A stretch of 64,000 nucleotides of DNA from Albugo candida (GCA_040437565.1 JBDOQK010000024.1:248001-312000); one strand, 5' to 3'; shown: positions 35,115 through 45,952, counted from the stretch's first letter. Numbers and translations are program-made. Notes: generated by a model not told the origin, from the letters alone.

Positions 35115-38100
35115 ATGGCGGAAATGGAGTCGCAAGTGAGAGAACTGTTTACCGCTCTTTTAATGAGTGGCCAGACCAAAAAAGAAGCAAAAGACATTTT
35201 TTCACAAATACAAGAGCTCGTCCTCAATCGGGATACTTCAGGACTCTTACTTCAGAGCTGTCTGATGCATTTGAAGTCGCTATATCATCTCCAAAATGCC
35301 TCCTTACTTGCAGCAATCATACAGTTTATCAGTGTCATCTCCGCAAAAGATCAACGGTTTTTGAAAGAGCTTTTTGACATCGTGACCATCACTCTTATTT
35401 CGAGCCATTCGACCGAAAAAAATATATTGAAGGCCGTAACACATGCACAATCAAATTTGAATCGAGCCATGCTGTACGTATACGAAGGCCCGAAACAAGA
35501 AGCATTGTTCAGGAAAGAGCTATGGAATAGTATCGCTGCAAACGTGGAGCAAACATCCTCAATGATACGCAATTATGCATGGGGACAGCATGCAAATAGT
35601 TTGCTGAGCGTTAATGTGTACCTCCGAGTTTGGAAATACCTGGAACAAGTTGCGCTGGTGCTGAGTGAGGCTAAAGAATACACCGTGTATCGAGATTTAG
35701 CTCGATCCAACATCCAGCCGGATGTGGTCACGCTCGATAAATTGGACAAGGATAAAAGTATGGTGGAGCTGGAGACAATTAAACAAGCTGGATATTGCAC
35801 GCTTTTGTCGCTTTGTTTCCCGCTGGCTACAGAAAAAGTGACGAATGGCTGGATGGTGACGTGGAGTGAGAAAAGAAATCATTCTGCGTGGGCAATGGCC
35901 AAGAGAGACCTGTGTATCATGATCAATTCATTGTCCTTATTGGCTGGACTACGACCTTACTGGATGTCTTCTATCGTACCTGTGCTATTAGCGTTGTTCC
36001 ATGAAGATCGTCCCAAGTTTGCAGCGCTGAACGATGCCGTTAGTGAAACTCTCGCTTCCAATCTCATCAAGCTGTTGAGCATTCCAGATGCTCAGCCAGT
36101 TCAAGATGAGATCACAGAATGTCTGATTGCACTGCGAGCGTCAGGACGAGCGTTTCGAGCGATCAGTAAGAGCAAAGAACCAAGGAGAAAATACGTATCG
36201 GCTCCCTCTGAAGCTTCTTTGCGGAAAGCAAGACTTGGAAAGCGAACAGCAGCAGACGCATTATCAGAAAGAAGACGAAAAGAAAGACTTGATGGACAAG
36301 ATTCCAGCGGCCACAAGCGTTCTCGAACTGCATCAATCCACACACCCGCGAGCTTGACGCATGATGGTCTTGTTAATGTTCCGGCTGCCAATGTAGTCGA
36401 GTTTGTCCTCGACAATTACACAGTGGATCTTCCAATTCCACCACCCGCGAAACTGAAACTCCAGTTGTTCTCTAGTGAACTGAAGAATCGAGCGCTTGCT
36501 TTGCTGCAGGAAATGGCTACTCCATCATCAGTGCTCGCTATGAAAGCAGCATCTGATAGAATGCGAGCTTTAGGCTCCAACACTGCAAACGATTGCGCCG
36601 TTGTGAGTATCTTCGATGAAGTTACATCGGACGATACTGCGTCCTGGATATCGAAGAACGCATCCACAATTGCCGAGCCCCTTGTGGATCTTGCTGAAGA
36701 TAACACAGTGCAAGTGTACCTAAAAGCAGTCTCCCCAACCTGGTGTCACGAAATGGCTCTGGGAGCTTTCAGTCGAATTCTGGAAAACGTCACAGGCGTC
36801 GAAATGTCTGGAGGAAAGCAAGCAAGGCACATACTTTTATGCCGTTTAGCCACAATTCTTTCAGGTTCACCAAAGGAGAACGATACCGGAGACAGTGACA
36901 ATCAACTGGCGTTATATTACAAAATACTCGATTGTGTGCTCGAAGATTATTCTTCGCGTTTTCAACTGGCCGGAATGCTGCTCGTCCAAGTATACTCACA
37001 GCTGGTTATGGAAGAAAATAGCGAAGACGCATCGCTAAAGCTGCAGATTTATCGCTCGTGCGTCCGGCATTTTTTCAGCGCGTTGGCAAGCAAATATTTG
37101 AAAGAAGCAGAACAGACAGCAACTCTGACAACGACAGCAAGTGCTCGAAAGATCTTCACTCTGATGGTCAACAATCTCCCGGTCGTGTGCACTGAATTGG
37201 TCGAGGTCCTCGTGAGCCTGTGTCAGTCAAAACACGGCATTGTCCTCGGCATCACTCTTCTTCGAGACCTTTTGAAAGAACGGAAATCGTGTTTTGGGTC
37301 TTTGCTTCAGATTCTCTTGTCTTTAGCTTGTAACGATGACAAAGTATGCCGAAACACTGCCATTCGATGCATTGTGAATCAGTTATGTGGCATCCTTCCC
37401 GCTCAGAATCCGATCGAAAAGTTTTCTATCAAACTGGTCAAGTCGCTCGGTCGAGACTCCAGTACAGAAGGTAATGATCCCGATCAAGGAGAAGGCGTGG
37501 AATGTATGGAGGTGGATGGAGAGAATTCCTCGATAGTCGGCTCGGCAATTCGCAAAGAAATGCAGCTGGCTGAACAACTCCAAAGTCGGAATCAAGAGAT
37601 GCTGTTTGCTTACGTCGAAAATCTTCACCACCAAACGCTAAATCTCACTCCAGCTCCTACACGAGAAGACGATATTGTACGAAGACTTGAATTGCATTTG
37701 GCGTTGTGTGCAAAGAAGCCTCAACTTTTGTCACATATCATCAAAGCGTATTCATCGGCATCCGAATCAGCTCATCTGGTGATGTTTCACATCATCGAAA
37801 AGCTGATCAAACATCTAAAGCAGAGGGGAAGCGAANNNNNNNNNNNNNNNNNNNNNNNNNNNNNNNNNNNNNNNNNNNNNNNNNNNNNNNNNNNNNNNNN
37901 NNNNNNNNNNNNNNNNNNNNNNNNNNNNNNNNNNNCTAGTGAACTGAAGAATCGAGCGCTTGCTTTGCTGCAGGAAATGGCTACTCCATCATCAGTGCTC
38001 GCTATGAAAGCAGCATCTGATAGAATGCGAGCTTTAGGCTCCAACACTGCAAACGATTGCGCCGTTGTGAGTATCTTCGATGAAGTTACATCGGACGATA

Positions 38101-40148
38101 CTGCGTCCTGGATATCGAAGAACGCATCCACAATTGCCGAGCCCCTTGTGGATCTTGCTGAAGATAACACAGTGCAAGTGTACCTAAAAGCAGTCTCCCC
38201 AACCTGGTGTCACGAAATGGCTCTGGGAGCTTTCAGTCGAATTCTGGAAAACGTCACAGGCGTCGAAATGTCTGGAGGAAAGCAAGCAAGGCACATACTT
38301 TTATGCCGTTTAGCCACAATTCTTTCAGGTTCACCAAAGGAGAACGATACCGGAGACAGTGACAATCAACTGGCGTTATATTACAAAATACTCGATTGTG
38401 TGCTCGAAGATTATTCTTCGCGTTTTCAACTGGCCGGAATGCTGCTCGTCCAAGTATACTCACAGCTGGTTATGGAAGAAAATAGCGAAGACGCATCGCT
38501 AAAGCTGCAGATTTATCGCTCGTGCGTCCGGCATTTTTTCAGCGCGTTGGCAAGCAAATATTTGAAAGAAGCAGAACAGACAGCAACTCTGACAACGACA
38601 GCAAGTGCTCGAAAGATCTTCACTCTGATGGTCAACAATCTCCCGGTCGTGTGCACTGAATTGGTCGAGGTCCTCGTGAGCCTGTGTCAGTCAAAACACG
38701 GCATTGTCCTCGGCATCACTCTTCTTCGAGACCTTTTGAAAGAACGGAAATCGTGTTTTGGGTCTTTGCTTCAGATTCTCTTGTCTTTAGCTTGTAACGA
38801 TGACAAAGTATGCCGAAACACTGCCATTCGATGCATTGTGAATCAGTTATGTGGCATCCTTCCCGCTCAGAATCCGATCGAAAAGTTTTCTATCAAACTG
38901 GTCAAGTCGCTCGGTCGAGACTCCAGTACAGAAGGTAATGATCCCGATCAAGGAGAAGGCGTGGAATGTATGGAGGTGGATGGAGAGAATTCCTCGATAG
39001 TCGGCTCGGCAATTCGCAAAGAAATGCAGCTGGCTGAACAACTCCAAAGTCGGAATCAAGAGATGCTGTTTGCTTACGTCGAAAATCTTCACCACCAAAC
39101 GCTAAATCTCACTCCAGCTCCTACACGAGAAGACGATATTGTACGAAGACTTGAATTGCATTTGGCGTTGTGTGCAAAGAAGCCTCAACTTTTGTCACAT
39201 ATCATCAAAGCGTATTCATCGGCATCCGAATCAGCTCATCTGGTGATGTTTCACATCATCGAAAAGCTGATCAAACATCTAAAGCAGAGGGGAAGCGAAG
39301 GCGATGTGATCGCGTATTTGAAGGGCTTTGACCATGCAGCTGTCACATTTATTTGTCATATCATTCAGATACTTTGTCATCGATCCAAACCGACCGATGA
39401 TCTCGTTCTCAAGATTCTGAAGCTGTATCAAGAGCACACGCATGTTACCGACGCGATATCGATCCTTATTCCGATTCTACCAGTGATTAAGCCTGAGTTG
39501 CTGCTTCCCTTACTTCCAGATATATTGCGGCTACCAGCACCGCGATTGTCAGTTGCATTCACTCGGCTTCTGGAAGTTTTGCCGCCCTATGTGACATCAC
39601 CACATATGATTCTCCTCGCCCTTCACAAGATCGAGGACAGCACGATGCAGGAAAAAGCGACTCCAGCAATCAAATTGTGCTTGGAGCAACACAAGCACGC
39701 ATTTCCACCAGAGGTTCTCGGCGCCTTGTTCCAAGAACTTGTTGAATTGGACCCGATACCAAAGCTGACTTTGTATACAATCAATATTGGCATTTCAGCA
39801 TTTCCAATAATGAAAGATCGAGTGGCAAGACTTTTGTCTACTTTGGCGGAGCGACGATGCTGGGAAATGGACGAAATGATTTGGCGTGAGTTTGTCAAGT
39901 GTTCCGTGATGACCCAACCGGCATCTCTACCGATGTTATTGGAAAAAATACCTGTGCCGCAGTTGGAAGAGATCATCGCGTTCGACCCGTCGATGCGAAA
40001 TCTCTTGTACAGAACCGCAATCGAGCCAATTAAAGAGGAAGGTGATACAAACAAGCCAACTGATGTGATCGTGCGGTCAGATGTGATGGAATATCTAAAA
40101 AATATGGGATTCCAAGAAGACACCACAGACCCGACCATGAAGGAGTAG
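35115..40148 (+). CDS. SYMPK: Symplekin, scaffold of the mRNA 3'-end processing complex
   Basis: Scaffold of the cleavage and polyadenylation machinery (yeast Pta1) that links CPSF/CstF factors. Single exon; the first in-frame ATG is 35115 (MAEMESQVRELF). The N-terminal 350 residues are helical HEAT-type repeats (for example LKAVTHAQSNLNRAMLYVY). A basic low-complexity linker (KARLGKRTAADALSERRRK) follows. The C-terminal symplekin domain includes FPPEVLGALFQELVELDPIP and IWREFVKCSVMTQPASLPML. The reading frame contains assembly gap 4, and 488 codons' worth of it is doubled sequence plus Ns; because 1464 is a multiple of three, the frame stays open and would be mistaken for a 1678-aa protein. 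Corrected length is about 1189 aa. Confidence 0.88.
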   Translation: MAEMESQVRELFTALLMSGQTKKEAKDIFSQIQELVLNRDTSGLLLQSCLMHLKSLYHLQNASLLAAIIQFISVISAKDQRFLKELFDIVTITLISSHSTEKNILKAVTHAQSNLNRAMLYVYEGPKQEALFRKELWNSIAANVEQTSSMIRNYAWGQHANSLLSVNVYLRVWKYLEQVALVLSEAKEYTVYRDLARSNIQPDVVTLDKLDKDKSMVELETIKQAGYCTLLSLCFPLATEKVTNGWMVTWSEKRNHSAWAMAKRDLCIMINSLSLLAGLRPYWMSSIVPVLLALFHEDRPKFAALNDAVSETLASNLIKLLSIPDAQPVQDEITECLIALRASGRAFRAISKSKEPRRKYVSAPSEASLRKARLGKRTAADALSERRRKERLDGQDSSGHKRSRTASIHTPASLTHDGLVNVPAANVVEFVLDNYTVDLPIPPPAKLKLQLFSSELKNRALALLQEMATPSSVLAMKAASDRMRALGSNTANDCAVVSIFDEVTSDDTASWISKNASTIAEPLVDLAEDNTVQVYLKAVSPTWCHEMALGAFSRILENVTGVEMSGGKQARHILLCRLATILSGSPKENDTGDSDNQLALYYKILDCVLEDYSSRFQLAGMLLVQVYSQLVMEENSEDASLKLQIYRSCVRHFFSALASKYLKEAEQTATLTTTASARKIFTLMVNNLPVVCTELVEVLVSLCQSKHGIVLGITLLRDLLKERKSCFGSLLQILLSLACNDDKVCRNTAIRCIVNQLCGILPAQNPIEKFSIKLVKSLGRDSSTEGNDPDQGEGVECMEVDGENSSIVGSAIRKEMQLAEQLQSRNQEMLFAYVENLHHQTLNLTPAPTREDDIVRRLELHLALCAKKPQLLSHIIKAYSSASESAHLVMFHIIEKLIKHLKQRGSEXXXXXXXXXXXXXXXXXXXXXXXXXXXXXXXXXXSELKNRALALLQEMATPSSVLAMKAASDRMRALGSNTANDCAVVSIFDEVTSDDTASWISKNASTIAEPLVDLAEDNTVQVYLKAVSPTWCHEMALGAFSRILENVTGVEMSGGKQARHILLCRLATILSGSPKENDTGDSDNQLALYYKILDCVLEDYSSRFQLAGMLLVQVYSQLVMEENSEDASLKLQIYRSCVRHFFSALASKYLKEAEQTATLTTTASARKIFTLMVNNLPVVCTELVEVLVSLCQSKHGIVLGITLLRDLLKERKSCFGSLLQILLSLACNDDKVCRNTAIRCIVNQLCGILPAQNPIEKFSIKLVKSLGRDSSTEGNDPDQGEGVECMEVDGENSSIVGSAIRKEMQLAEQLQSRNQEMLFAYVENLHHQTLNLTPAPTREDDIVRRLELHLALCAKKPQLLSHIIKAYSSASESAHLVMFHIIEKLIKHLKQRGSEGDVIAYLKGFDHAAVTFICHIIQILCHRSKPTDDLVLKILKLYQEHTHVTDAISILIPILPVIKPELLLPLLPDILRLPAPRLSVAFTRLLEVLPPYVTSPHMILLALHKIEDSTMQEKATPAIKLCLEQHKHAFPPEVLGALFQELVELDPIPKLTLYTINIGISAFPIMKDRVARLLSTLAERRCWEMDEMIWREFVKCSVMTQPASLPMLLEKIPVPQLEEIIAFDPSMRNLLYRTAIEPIKEEGDTNKPTDVIVRSDVMEYLKNMGFQEDTTDPTMKE
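36472..39299. repeat. Assembly gap 4: 100 N flanked by 1364-bp identical copies
   Basis: 36472-37835 is repeated exactly at 37936-39299 around exactly 100 N (37836-37935). It lies inside symplekin and is frame-neutral (1464 bp), so it silently inflates the predicted protein with a false internal repeat of about 455 residues. Confidence 0.93.
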
Positions 40149-40365
40149 AAGCCAGCACCAAGCACAGCCGATAGCAATCAAGTATCTCGAGCCTCATGCG
40201 AATAAAAAGAATCGGAGTATTTTGGAGGAAAGCTGAGGCGATTACTTACTTCTCGCTATTAGATGGAATTCTGAGCCTCTGCAAAGAGAAGACGATATTT
40301 TAGAGCTTTTGGGATGCTCAGGCACCCCGCAAAGATGATACATTGCACGCCATTGAATTTCGTTC

Positions 40366-41708
40366 ATGACGTCTATTGTTCCAAACTGTGAGCGAAAATT
40401 GTTGTTAATTGAGCACTGAGCCAAATATTACATTTTCGTGATTTAAATGTAGTCAAAGAACTGCACAATTTCTCCCTCGCATGCGATAAATTGTGGCAAC
40501 TCGATCAGTATCGGTCCGAAGTATTTGCTTTGCGTATGCCTCACAGTGTTGAGTTTGTTTCTGGAAGGCAGTCTTACCCCCGGAAAAGATTATAAGTTGG
40601 ATTTGCATCGAAATGGAAGATGTGACGTAGAGGGACCAAAGAGGACGCTGTTTGCATTTGTGGACCCCAAAGTCTTTGAGCGGCCGCTAGTGAAGCATTT
40701 TATCGCACTGCTGGACAATTATGAGCGTCGGGTACGTTCGAATTCGGCTTTAGACAGAAATTACACCGTATTTTCAGACTGGCGAGCGTGAGATGCTGAC
40801 GAATAATGAGATTTATGAAAATAATCAATTTCTGAATGAGCTGCTCAAGACCAAAGTGATGCGTTACGTGTACAGGTGTGTGTGCGAGTTTTATGAGAGA
40901 CGTCCTCATGTGCTTATAAACAGCTGGCTGGTTGAGAGGAAGAAAATTCGAGGCGGGGAGAACGTCTTCAAGAAGGAAGTAGAAGCGATCTGGTAAATCC
41001 TGGATGGGAATTACGTCCACGGAATTCTTTGACTTTACTCAAAGGTTTGATTTTTATCGGCGAGAGGCGCAGAACGATTCGTCCGGCTTTGAACATGTTT
41101 TCGTGGGGGAAGAGCGGAACGCAAGTGTTGATTGTTTGACTTATTTTTCGCTGATAGCGGCTGTAGGGTCAAGTGATCGGTCTTCATAACTGGATTCAAA
41201 TGTATCTGGAAGAGAGAGCAGGGCATTTCCAATACGAAGGCTTTGTTCGACCTAATCAGGTCAGTTTGAGCGCTGATAGTAGGCAAGATCAGTGTGTAAT
41301 GAGATTCATTAGCGGGGATTGAGTGCCATGAAACCTCAAGAATATGAACAACTGCTTACAATTCGATTTCATTGGCATCACGTGACCAAATACGCCTCCA
41401 CAAGGTACGATACATTTGCTTGCATGTGGCAATATCTCTGACACGGGGGCGATAGTCTCATAGGCGTGAGTCCAGAATTTGAAGTAGCTCTTTACACACT
41501 TTGCTTTTTGAATGGAAACGAAGACAACATCGTACAGCTCGGCCCATACAACTGCAGAATCAAGTGCTTTACAAAGAAAACCGGCAACCGAGTGAGGATT
41601 GGAGCTGCCTACCCGGAGACCTGTCCGCTGACAAAGGATCAAGCGGCTACCCGAATTCAGTCCTCTTTTCGAGGATTCCACGTGAAAAAACAGTATACCC
41701 GCAACTAG
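40366..41708 (+). CDS. EndoU (XendoU-type) endoribonuclease with C-terminal IQ motif
   Basis: Poly(U)-specific endoribonuclease family. Eight exons join in one frame: 40366-40387, 40453-40513, 40572-40731, 40778-40992, 41045-41126, 41167-41259, 41313-41404 and 41456-41708. Introns are 40-65 nt; the protein is 325 aa. Family landmarks are KLWQLDQYRLTPGKDYKLDL, FIALLDNYER, then DSSGFEHVFVGE with the first catalytic His and GLHNWIQMYLEE with the second. SLIGVSPEFEVALYTLCFL ends the core. Past the core is AATRIQSSFRGFHVKKQY, a good IQ calmodulin-binding motif. No signal peptide is visible, so a cytosolic or nuclear enzyme is likely, perhaps calcium/calmodulin-controlled (inference). The tiny first exon, encoding MTSIVPN, is the least certain part. 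Confidence 0.85.
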
Positions 41709-41885
41709 ACCGCTCCAGGACATGACCATCCTTGTATTCAGCAAATGATTTTTCGCAGTAGTGAGCTATTTAGTGTGATAAATAGACTTACGTTTTGCCA
41801 GGCTATCATCGAATAACGCGACGTATTGAAGCGTCTGTCAGAGAAGCCGCTCCATATTTTGCAACTTTCGAGTTTGGAAAAAATA

Positions 41886-43752
41886 ATGGAAGCGAAAAGC
41901 AGTAGCTACCATTCTGAGGTTGATTCGAAAAGGGCTTACAAAGTCTCATCTTCGGATGATGAGATTGTGGTAGATGGCGACGCTGATGAGCCAGGGGCGC
42001 CAACAAGCAAAGTTGTAGCACTACGTCACGGCTATAATCAAACGTATATAATTCGGTCGAGCAATACGAACATGCACGAAGTCCTTTTCCGATGTGGAAA
42101 TTGGTGTTATAGTGGTAATGTGGACCTCGGCAGTAATCATGTCGATCGAGCACACGTTCCTGTGGTGATTCCCGCATTGCAAAAACAACAAAGCTCACTA
42201 AAGTATTTGTGCGATTGGAAGTCTATGCCATCCAATTCATTTTATACTGTTCCTCTGGAGACTCTGTATGACGCCTTGGATTTCATTGGGGAAGAACTCG
42301 CAAGCATACGAATTGAAAAGAAGCTTATTCAGGCAGCAAAGGAATACTCCTGGATTGATAATGAAGAAGTATCCGCAGGATCGAGAAATTTCTTTGAATT
42401 ACAAACAGGAGGGTATGAATGTTTTGACGGGATCGATCTCATCGCTACAAAAACGTTCGTCCGAGGCCTCGTATTGATCGTAATTTATTCTTCGAGAAGC
42501 TATTACATTGTACTACAAGAAGGTGAAGGCGAGCAACCTCTCCTGGATATTCGATTCCCAGATCTATCAGCTCATTTACAAGGCGTTCATCTGCAAACGT
42601 ATCGTGAGGACGACTGCACCAACATGAAGAAGCTAACACTTTGGCAAGCTGGAAAGAATCAAGGGAATAGATCGGTACCAAAATCTGTACAATTCGTCTG
42701 CAAGGACGTCAGTGGCCAAGGCTATAACCAGACATTTCTAATCCGAAAACCATCATCTCAGTCCGGTGGACAATCAAACCTCCGTGAAGTTCTATTCCGC
42801 TTCGGAAGCTGGTGCTATAATGGCCACATCGATCTCGGTCCCAAATTACAACTCGCTGATATTCCTGTGATGATACCGCTGCTGAGACGACAACAAAATG
42901 CTCTGGTATGTTGATGTCAATGATAGCTGAGCTGAGTATTTATGTGCGAAATTTTGCTAGACGTTCATGTGCGAGGTTTCTAAAATGCCGGCCACTTCTT
43001 TATTCACCCCATCAATGGAGTATTTAGTAGCGACACTCGCTGCAATCAAAGAGGAGCTTTCCAAGGCTGAAGAATACATACAAAGCAGTTCGCAGTGCCA
43101 ACTCGCATCGGAATGGATAAACAGCGACGATTTTGATTGTTTCTTTGAGCTTGGTATGCAGAAATGTCCAGCGTTACAGGATATAGAAGCTGTTGCCAGT
43201 AAAGTTTATATGGGAGGGATCGTCTTGGTCGTTATCTATTTCGATTATAATGTGTATGTTTACATTGAAGACAACGACGAAGAACAAGCTTTGCTCGATA
43301 CACATTTTCCCGATATCACTTTTCAGAAAGAGGGAGTACAGCTGATGACATATCAAGATGGCGTTCCAGGTTGTCCTGATCTTCAGAGAATGACCTTGTG
43401 GAAAATCGTAATGGATCTCGTCGACTCGGATGCGAGTGATGAGGATACCAGTACAAACGTGTACCCGTTAGACACGAAGGAGACAATGAAGGCTGATAGC
43501 AAGTCGGTTCAAAGTCGAGCTGGAGATGATCTCGAAATCTGTGAAAAGCACAAACAGTGTGATGTACAGGATACGGTAAAGAGAGCAAAAGATGTCTTCC
43601 GACCAAGGACGATATCAAGACCACACCATATCGGGCCATTGAAAGATTCAAAAATTGCAGATTTATCAAGAAAACTGATGAATGAGTCGTCCAACGAGGT
43701 GGCTCCGTGGGATAAATCTGGGCGTCCATTGTCAATCAATGTGAAAAAGTGA
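41886..43752 (+). CDS. Unrecognised protein made of two copies of one unit
   Basis: Two exons, 41886-42905 and 42961-43752, with a 55-nt intron; 603 aa from ATG 41886. I recognise no family. The protein contains a unit of roughly 240-270 residues twice. Copy 1 starts GYNQTYIIRSSN and continues EVLFRCGNWCYSGNVDLG; copy 2 starts GYNQTFLIRKPS and continues EVLFRFGSWCYNGHIDLG. Both then have VPVVIPALQKQQSSL or IPVMIPLLRRQQNAL, a short hydrophobic strand pair (VRGLVLIVIYSS, MGGIVLVVIYFD), the block EQPLLDIRFPD or EQALLDTHFPD, and finish KLTLWQ or MTLWK. A Ser/Asp-rich N terminus and a charged C-terminal tail flank them. No signal peptide or membrane segment is evident. The intron falls in copy 2 just after QQNAL, with no counterpart intron in copy 1. 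Confidence 0.8.
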
Positions 43753-43846
43753 GGTATGAGGCTCAGTCTGCGTCTTCATGATCGTTAATGATTCTTGTAT
43801 TTTCGCAATCTTTGAACCTCTCCGTCAATTTCGATTAGGTGTAAGA

Positions 43847-44272
43847 TTACTTTTCATCATCCATTGTAACAAGAATTAGATTAAGTTCATCCCAAAGCCT
43901 CTTTCGATCTTCTCCTTGCACTGCCCCATGCAATAGCGCTGAGACCTCTTCATTTGTCTGCGCAAACCATAGTTTACACACATGTGAGTCATTTTCCGGA
44001 ATTTTCAATGCATGTTGGTCTTCGATCCATACTGGTGGTCCCTTTTCCAATAAACGTCGCAGTTCGGCCTTACAGTCGGATTTCTGAACAGCTTGGATGT
44101 ACTGTTCGAATTGTGTTTGCTGTAAATGCTGCACAACCGACGCGGAGAATAATGAGGGATGCCATAATCCGCTTGGATGTGTCTGATATTCGCAAAAATT
44201 ACCTTGTTCTACCGTAATTTCCTCCATAGTCGCCAAGCATTCCATTCCTTCATGTGGTAGTCCGTGCTTCAT
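43847..44272 (-). CDS. Uncharacterised 141-aa protein
   Basis: Single-exon 141-aa frame starting at ATG 44270-44272 (MKHGLPHEGMECLATMEEI) and ending at TAA 43847-43849. It is acidic and mixed in composition, with aromatic and Cys residues spread through it (WHPSLFSASVVQHLQQTQ, VCKLWFAQTNEEVSALL). It has no membrane segment, signal peptide or repeat. The composition and clean length look like a real conserved protein, but I cannot name the family. It converges on the duplicated-unit gene (94 bp between stops) and is divergent from the SPC12 gene. Confidence 0.65.
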   Translation of the reverse strand: MKHGLPHEGMECLATMEEITVEQGNFCEYQTHPSGLWHPSLFSASVVQHLQQTQFEQYIQAVQKSDCKAELRRLLEKGPPVWIEDQHALKIPENDSHVCKLWFAQTNEEVSALLHGAVQGEDRKRLWDELNLILVTMDDEK

Positions 44273-44364
44273 GGGAATTATAATCGTACTTTTGCAGTTG
44301 CGAACGGTAGTTGATTATACATCCGATACAATGTATATAGTATTTACATTGATAACTAAGTGGA

Positions 44365-44530
44365 TAATGGTTGACTATAAAGGTCAGATTCTTGCAGNNN
44401 NNNNNNNNNNNNNNNNNNNNNNNNNNNNNNNNNNNNNNNNNNNNNNNNNNNNNNNNNNNNNNNNNNNNNNNNNNNNNNNNNNNNNNNNNNNNNNNNNTAA
44501 TGGTTGACTATAAAGGTCAGATTCTTGCAG
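44365..44530. repeat. Assembly gap 5: 100 N flanked by 33-bp identical copies
   Basis: 44365-44397 is repeated exactly at 44498-44530 around exactly 100 N (44398-44497). Both copies contain the start of SPC12 (MVDYKGQILA). This is the shortest overlap of the seven. Confidence 0.88.
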
Positions 44531-44821
44531 AACGGTATGCTCAATTTTGTTTTGCAATAATTTGTGCGCCCGCATGGTTATACGGCTACTATCAGCAAGA
44601 CTTTATGTACCCCCTCTACGCTTGGGCTTTTGCAACTGTGTTAGCAACTCTGGTAAGCTATAAGCTTTGCGTATGTCATGATGTTTCAAGTGCATTCGGA
44701 TGAACAGAGCTCTACTTGTTAGGTCGCACTTCCAGACTGGGGAATCTATAATCGAAATCCAATTCGCTGGAGAGCAAGTCTTCTCGAAGAAATAAGCGAT
44801 AAAAATGGAAAGGAAGAATGA
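44500..44821 (+). CDS. SPCS1: Signal peptidase complex subunit 1 (SPC12)
   Basis: Small non-catalytic ER membrane subunit of signal peptidase. Exons are 44500-44652 and 44723-44821 with a 70-nt intron; 83 aa, near the usual 80-100. It begins MVDYKGQILAERYAQ, matching the family's MDYKGQ start, then has two hydrophobic segments (CFAIICAPAWLYGYY and LYAWAFATVLATL) and the conserved LPDWGIYNRNPIRW. The same start codon is also present at 44367 in the doubled flank before the gap. An upstream in-frame ATG at about 44331 would add a hydrophobic extension, but the family start argues for the MVDYKGQ Met. Confidence 0.9.
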
Positions 44822-44888
44822 TTTAGGGGAAATAAGAATTCTGCTGGATCCCTTCGTGGGTTAAGAAATGAGACACTTCAGCCACAGT

Positions 44889-45865
44889 CTAGTTTGTTTC
44901 CTCCTCTTCATCGTCATTCTCGATCCCGTCCTCTTGCTCTTCTTCTTCATCGTCATCCTGTGCATCATCATCACCTGTGTTCTATCAAGGTGTGATTTCA
45001 ATAAGGAATCCATTAAAAAGATTAATTATGTGGGGCGACATACCACATCCAGGTAAAACTGCAAAGGATTCTTCCATAGTTCGTCCTTGATTACTTCAGC
45101 AATGTCAGCATCTTCTTCATCAGGATTGAACCACTTGAACACAACGTTATCAGCAAAGTGATAATCATAATGGAAGTATGTCATATGTACCTGGAACAGG
45201 GAGTTGTTTTCTTTAACTTCTTTGGCTTCCGCAGTCGACTTCCATTTGATACCGGATGATTTATTGATGGCTTCTTCGTCTTCTGAAAAAGATATTTTTC
45301 GCCACAAAACCTGATCGTGAAAGTATGGGTTGCTCTTGAAAGACTATACACTTGTGAGATGAGAATAACATCGTTCTATCAAGTATCTCAGATATGCCCA
45401 CCATTTCAATACGATAACCACCTTTATCATCAACGAATTGAATGTCTACATTATCTAAGGAATCTAGGATTTTTTCATCGGTTTCCTCGATGAGCTGGCG
45501 CAAAATTGGATGGTTACAAAACTATTCAAAGTAGAATATATCAATGTGGGCATCAGCGCAAGAGAAACAAGTGATCGTACCGTTTGCTTCCAAAAAAAGG
45601 GGATCTGATTGAGTAGTTTTGAACGCTTTTCGTAAAATGGACGACGTCGAATATTGTATTTGTTCTCGATAGCGAGCACCTCTTCAGCACAGTTTTCGTT
45701 CTCTAGTTCCAGTTCTTCTTCAATTCTTCCAGCTGCATCAATTGACTTTTGTAGTTCGGCAAGCTCCTTTTCCTCACTGCTATTTTCCACATTTGTAGAA
45801 ACTTTTTGTCGCTTTGGAGACGGCGGTCCACCCATCTTATTTGCCTTATCTTCTCTTCCTGCCAC
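44889..45865 (-). CDS. SET/TAF-I (nucleosome assembly protein family) histone chaperone
   Basis: NAP-family histone chaperone, nuclear. Four exons: 45581-45865, 45402-45521, 45047-45343 and 44889-44981, with introns of 58-65 nt; 264 aa. Landmarks in order: a basic patch (PPSPKRQKV), the long dimerisation helix with LAELQKSIDAAGRIEEEL, then YEKRSKLLNQIPFFWKQT-FCNHPIL (SET equivalent: NFW..TFVNHP). Next are DDKGGYRIEM, IKWKSTAEAKE, VVFKWFNPDEEDADIAEVI and WKNPLQFYL, and a strongly acidic C-terminal tail ending EEETN. The layout and motifs are closer to SET than to NAP1. The ATG is at 45863-45865. It is 87 bp downstream of the SPAG17-like stop, on the same strand. Confidence 0.9.
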
Positions 45866-45952
45866 CTGAGAATCGATGTGTTATCGATATTTGGCCAATC
45901 ATAAAATTTACACTGTATATCCGGAGATTGGTCAAAAATAACGACGACACTC

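Noticed and set aside
36472-39299. Large internal repeat in symplekin
   Set aside because: The repeat is exact and brackets a 100-N gap. It stays in frame only because 1464 happens to be a multiple of three.
40242-40424. Short minus-strand frame between symplekin and EndoU
   Set aside because: It has no ATG at the start of the frame, no recognisable family, and overlaps the better-supported first exon of EndoU.
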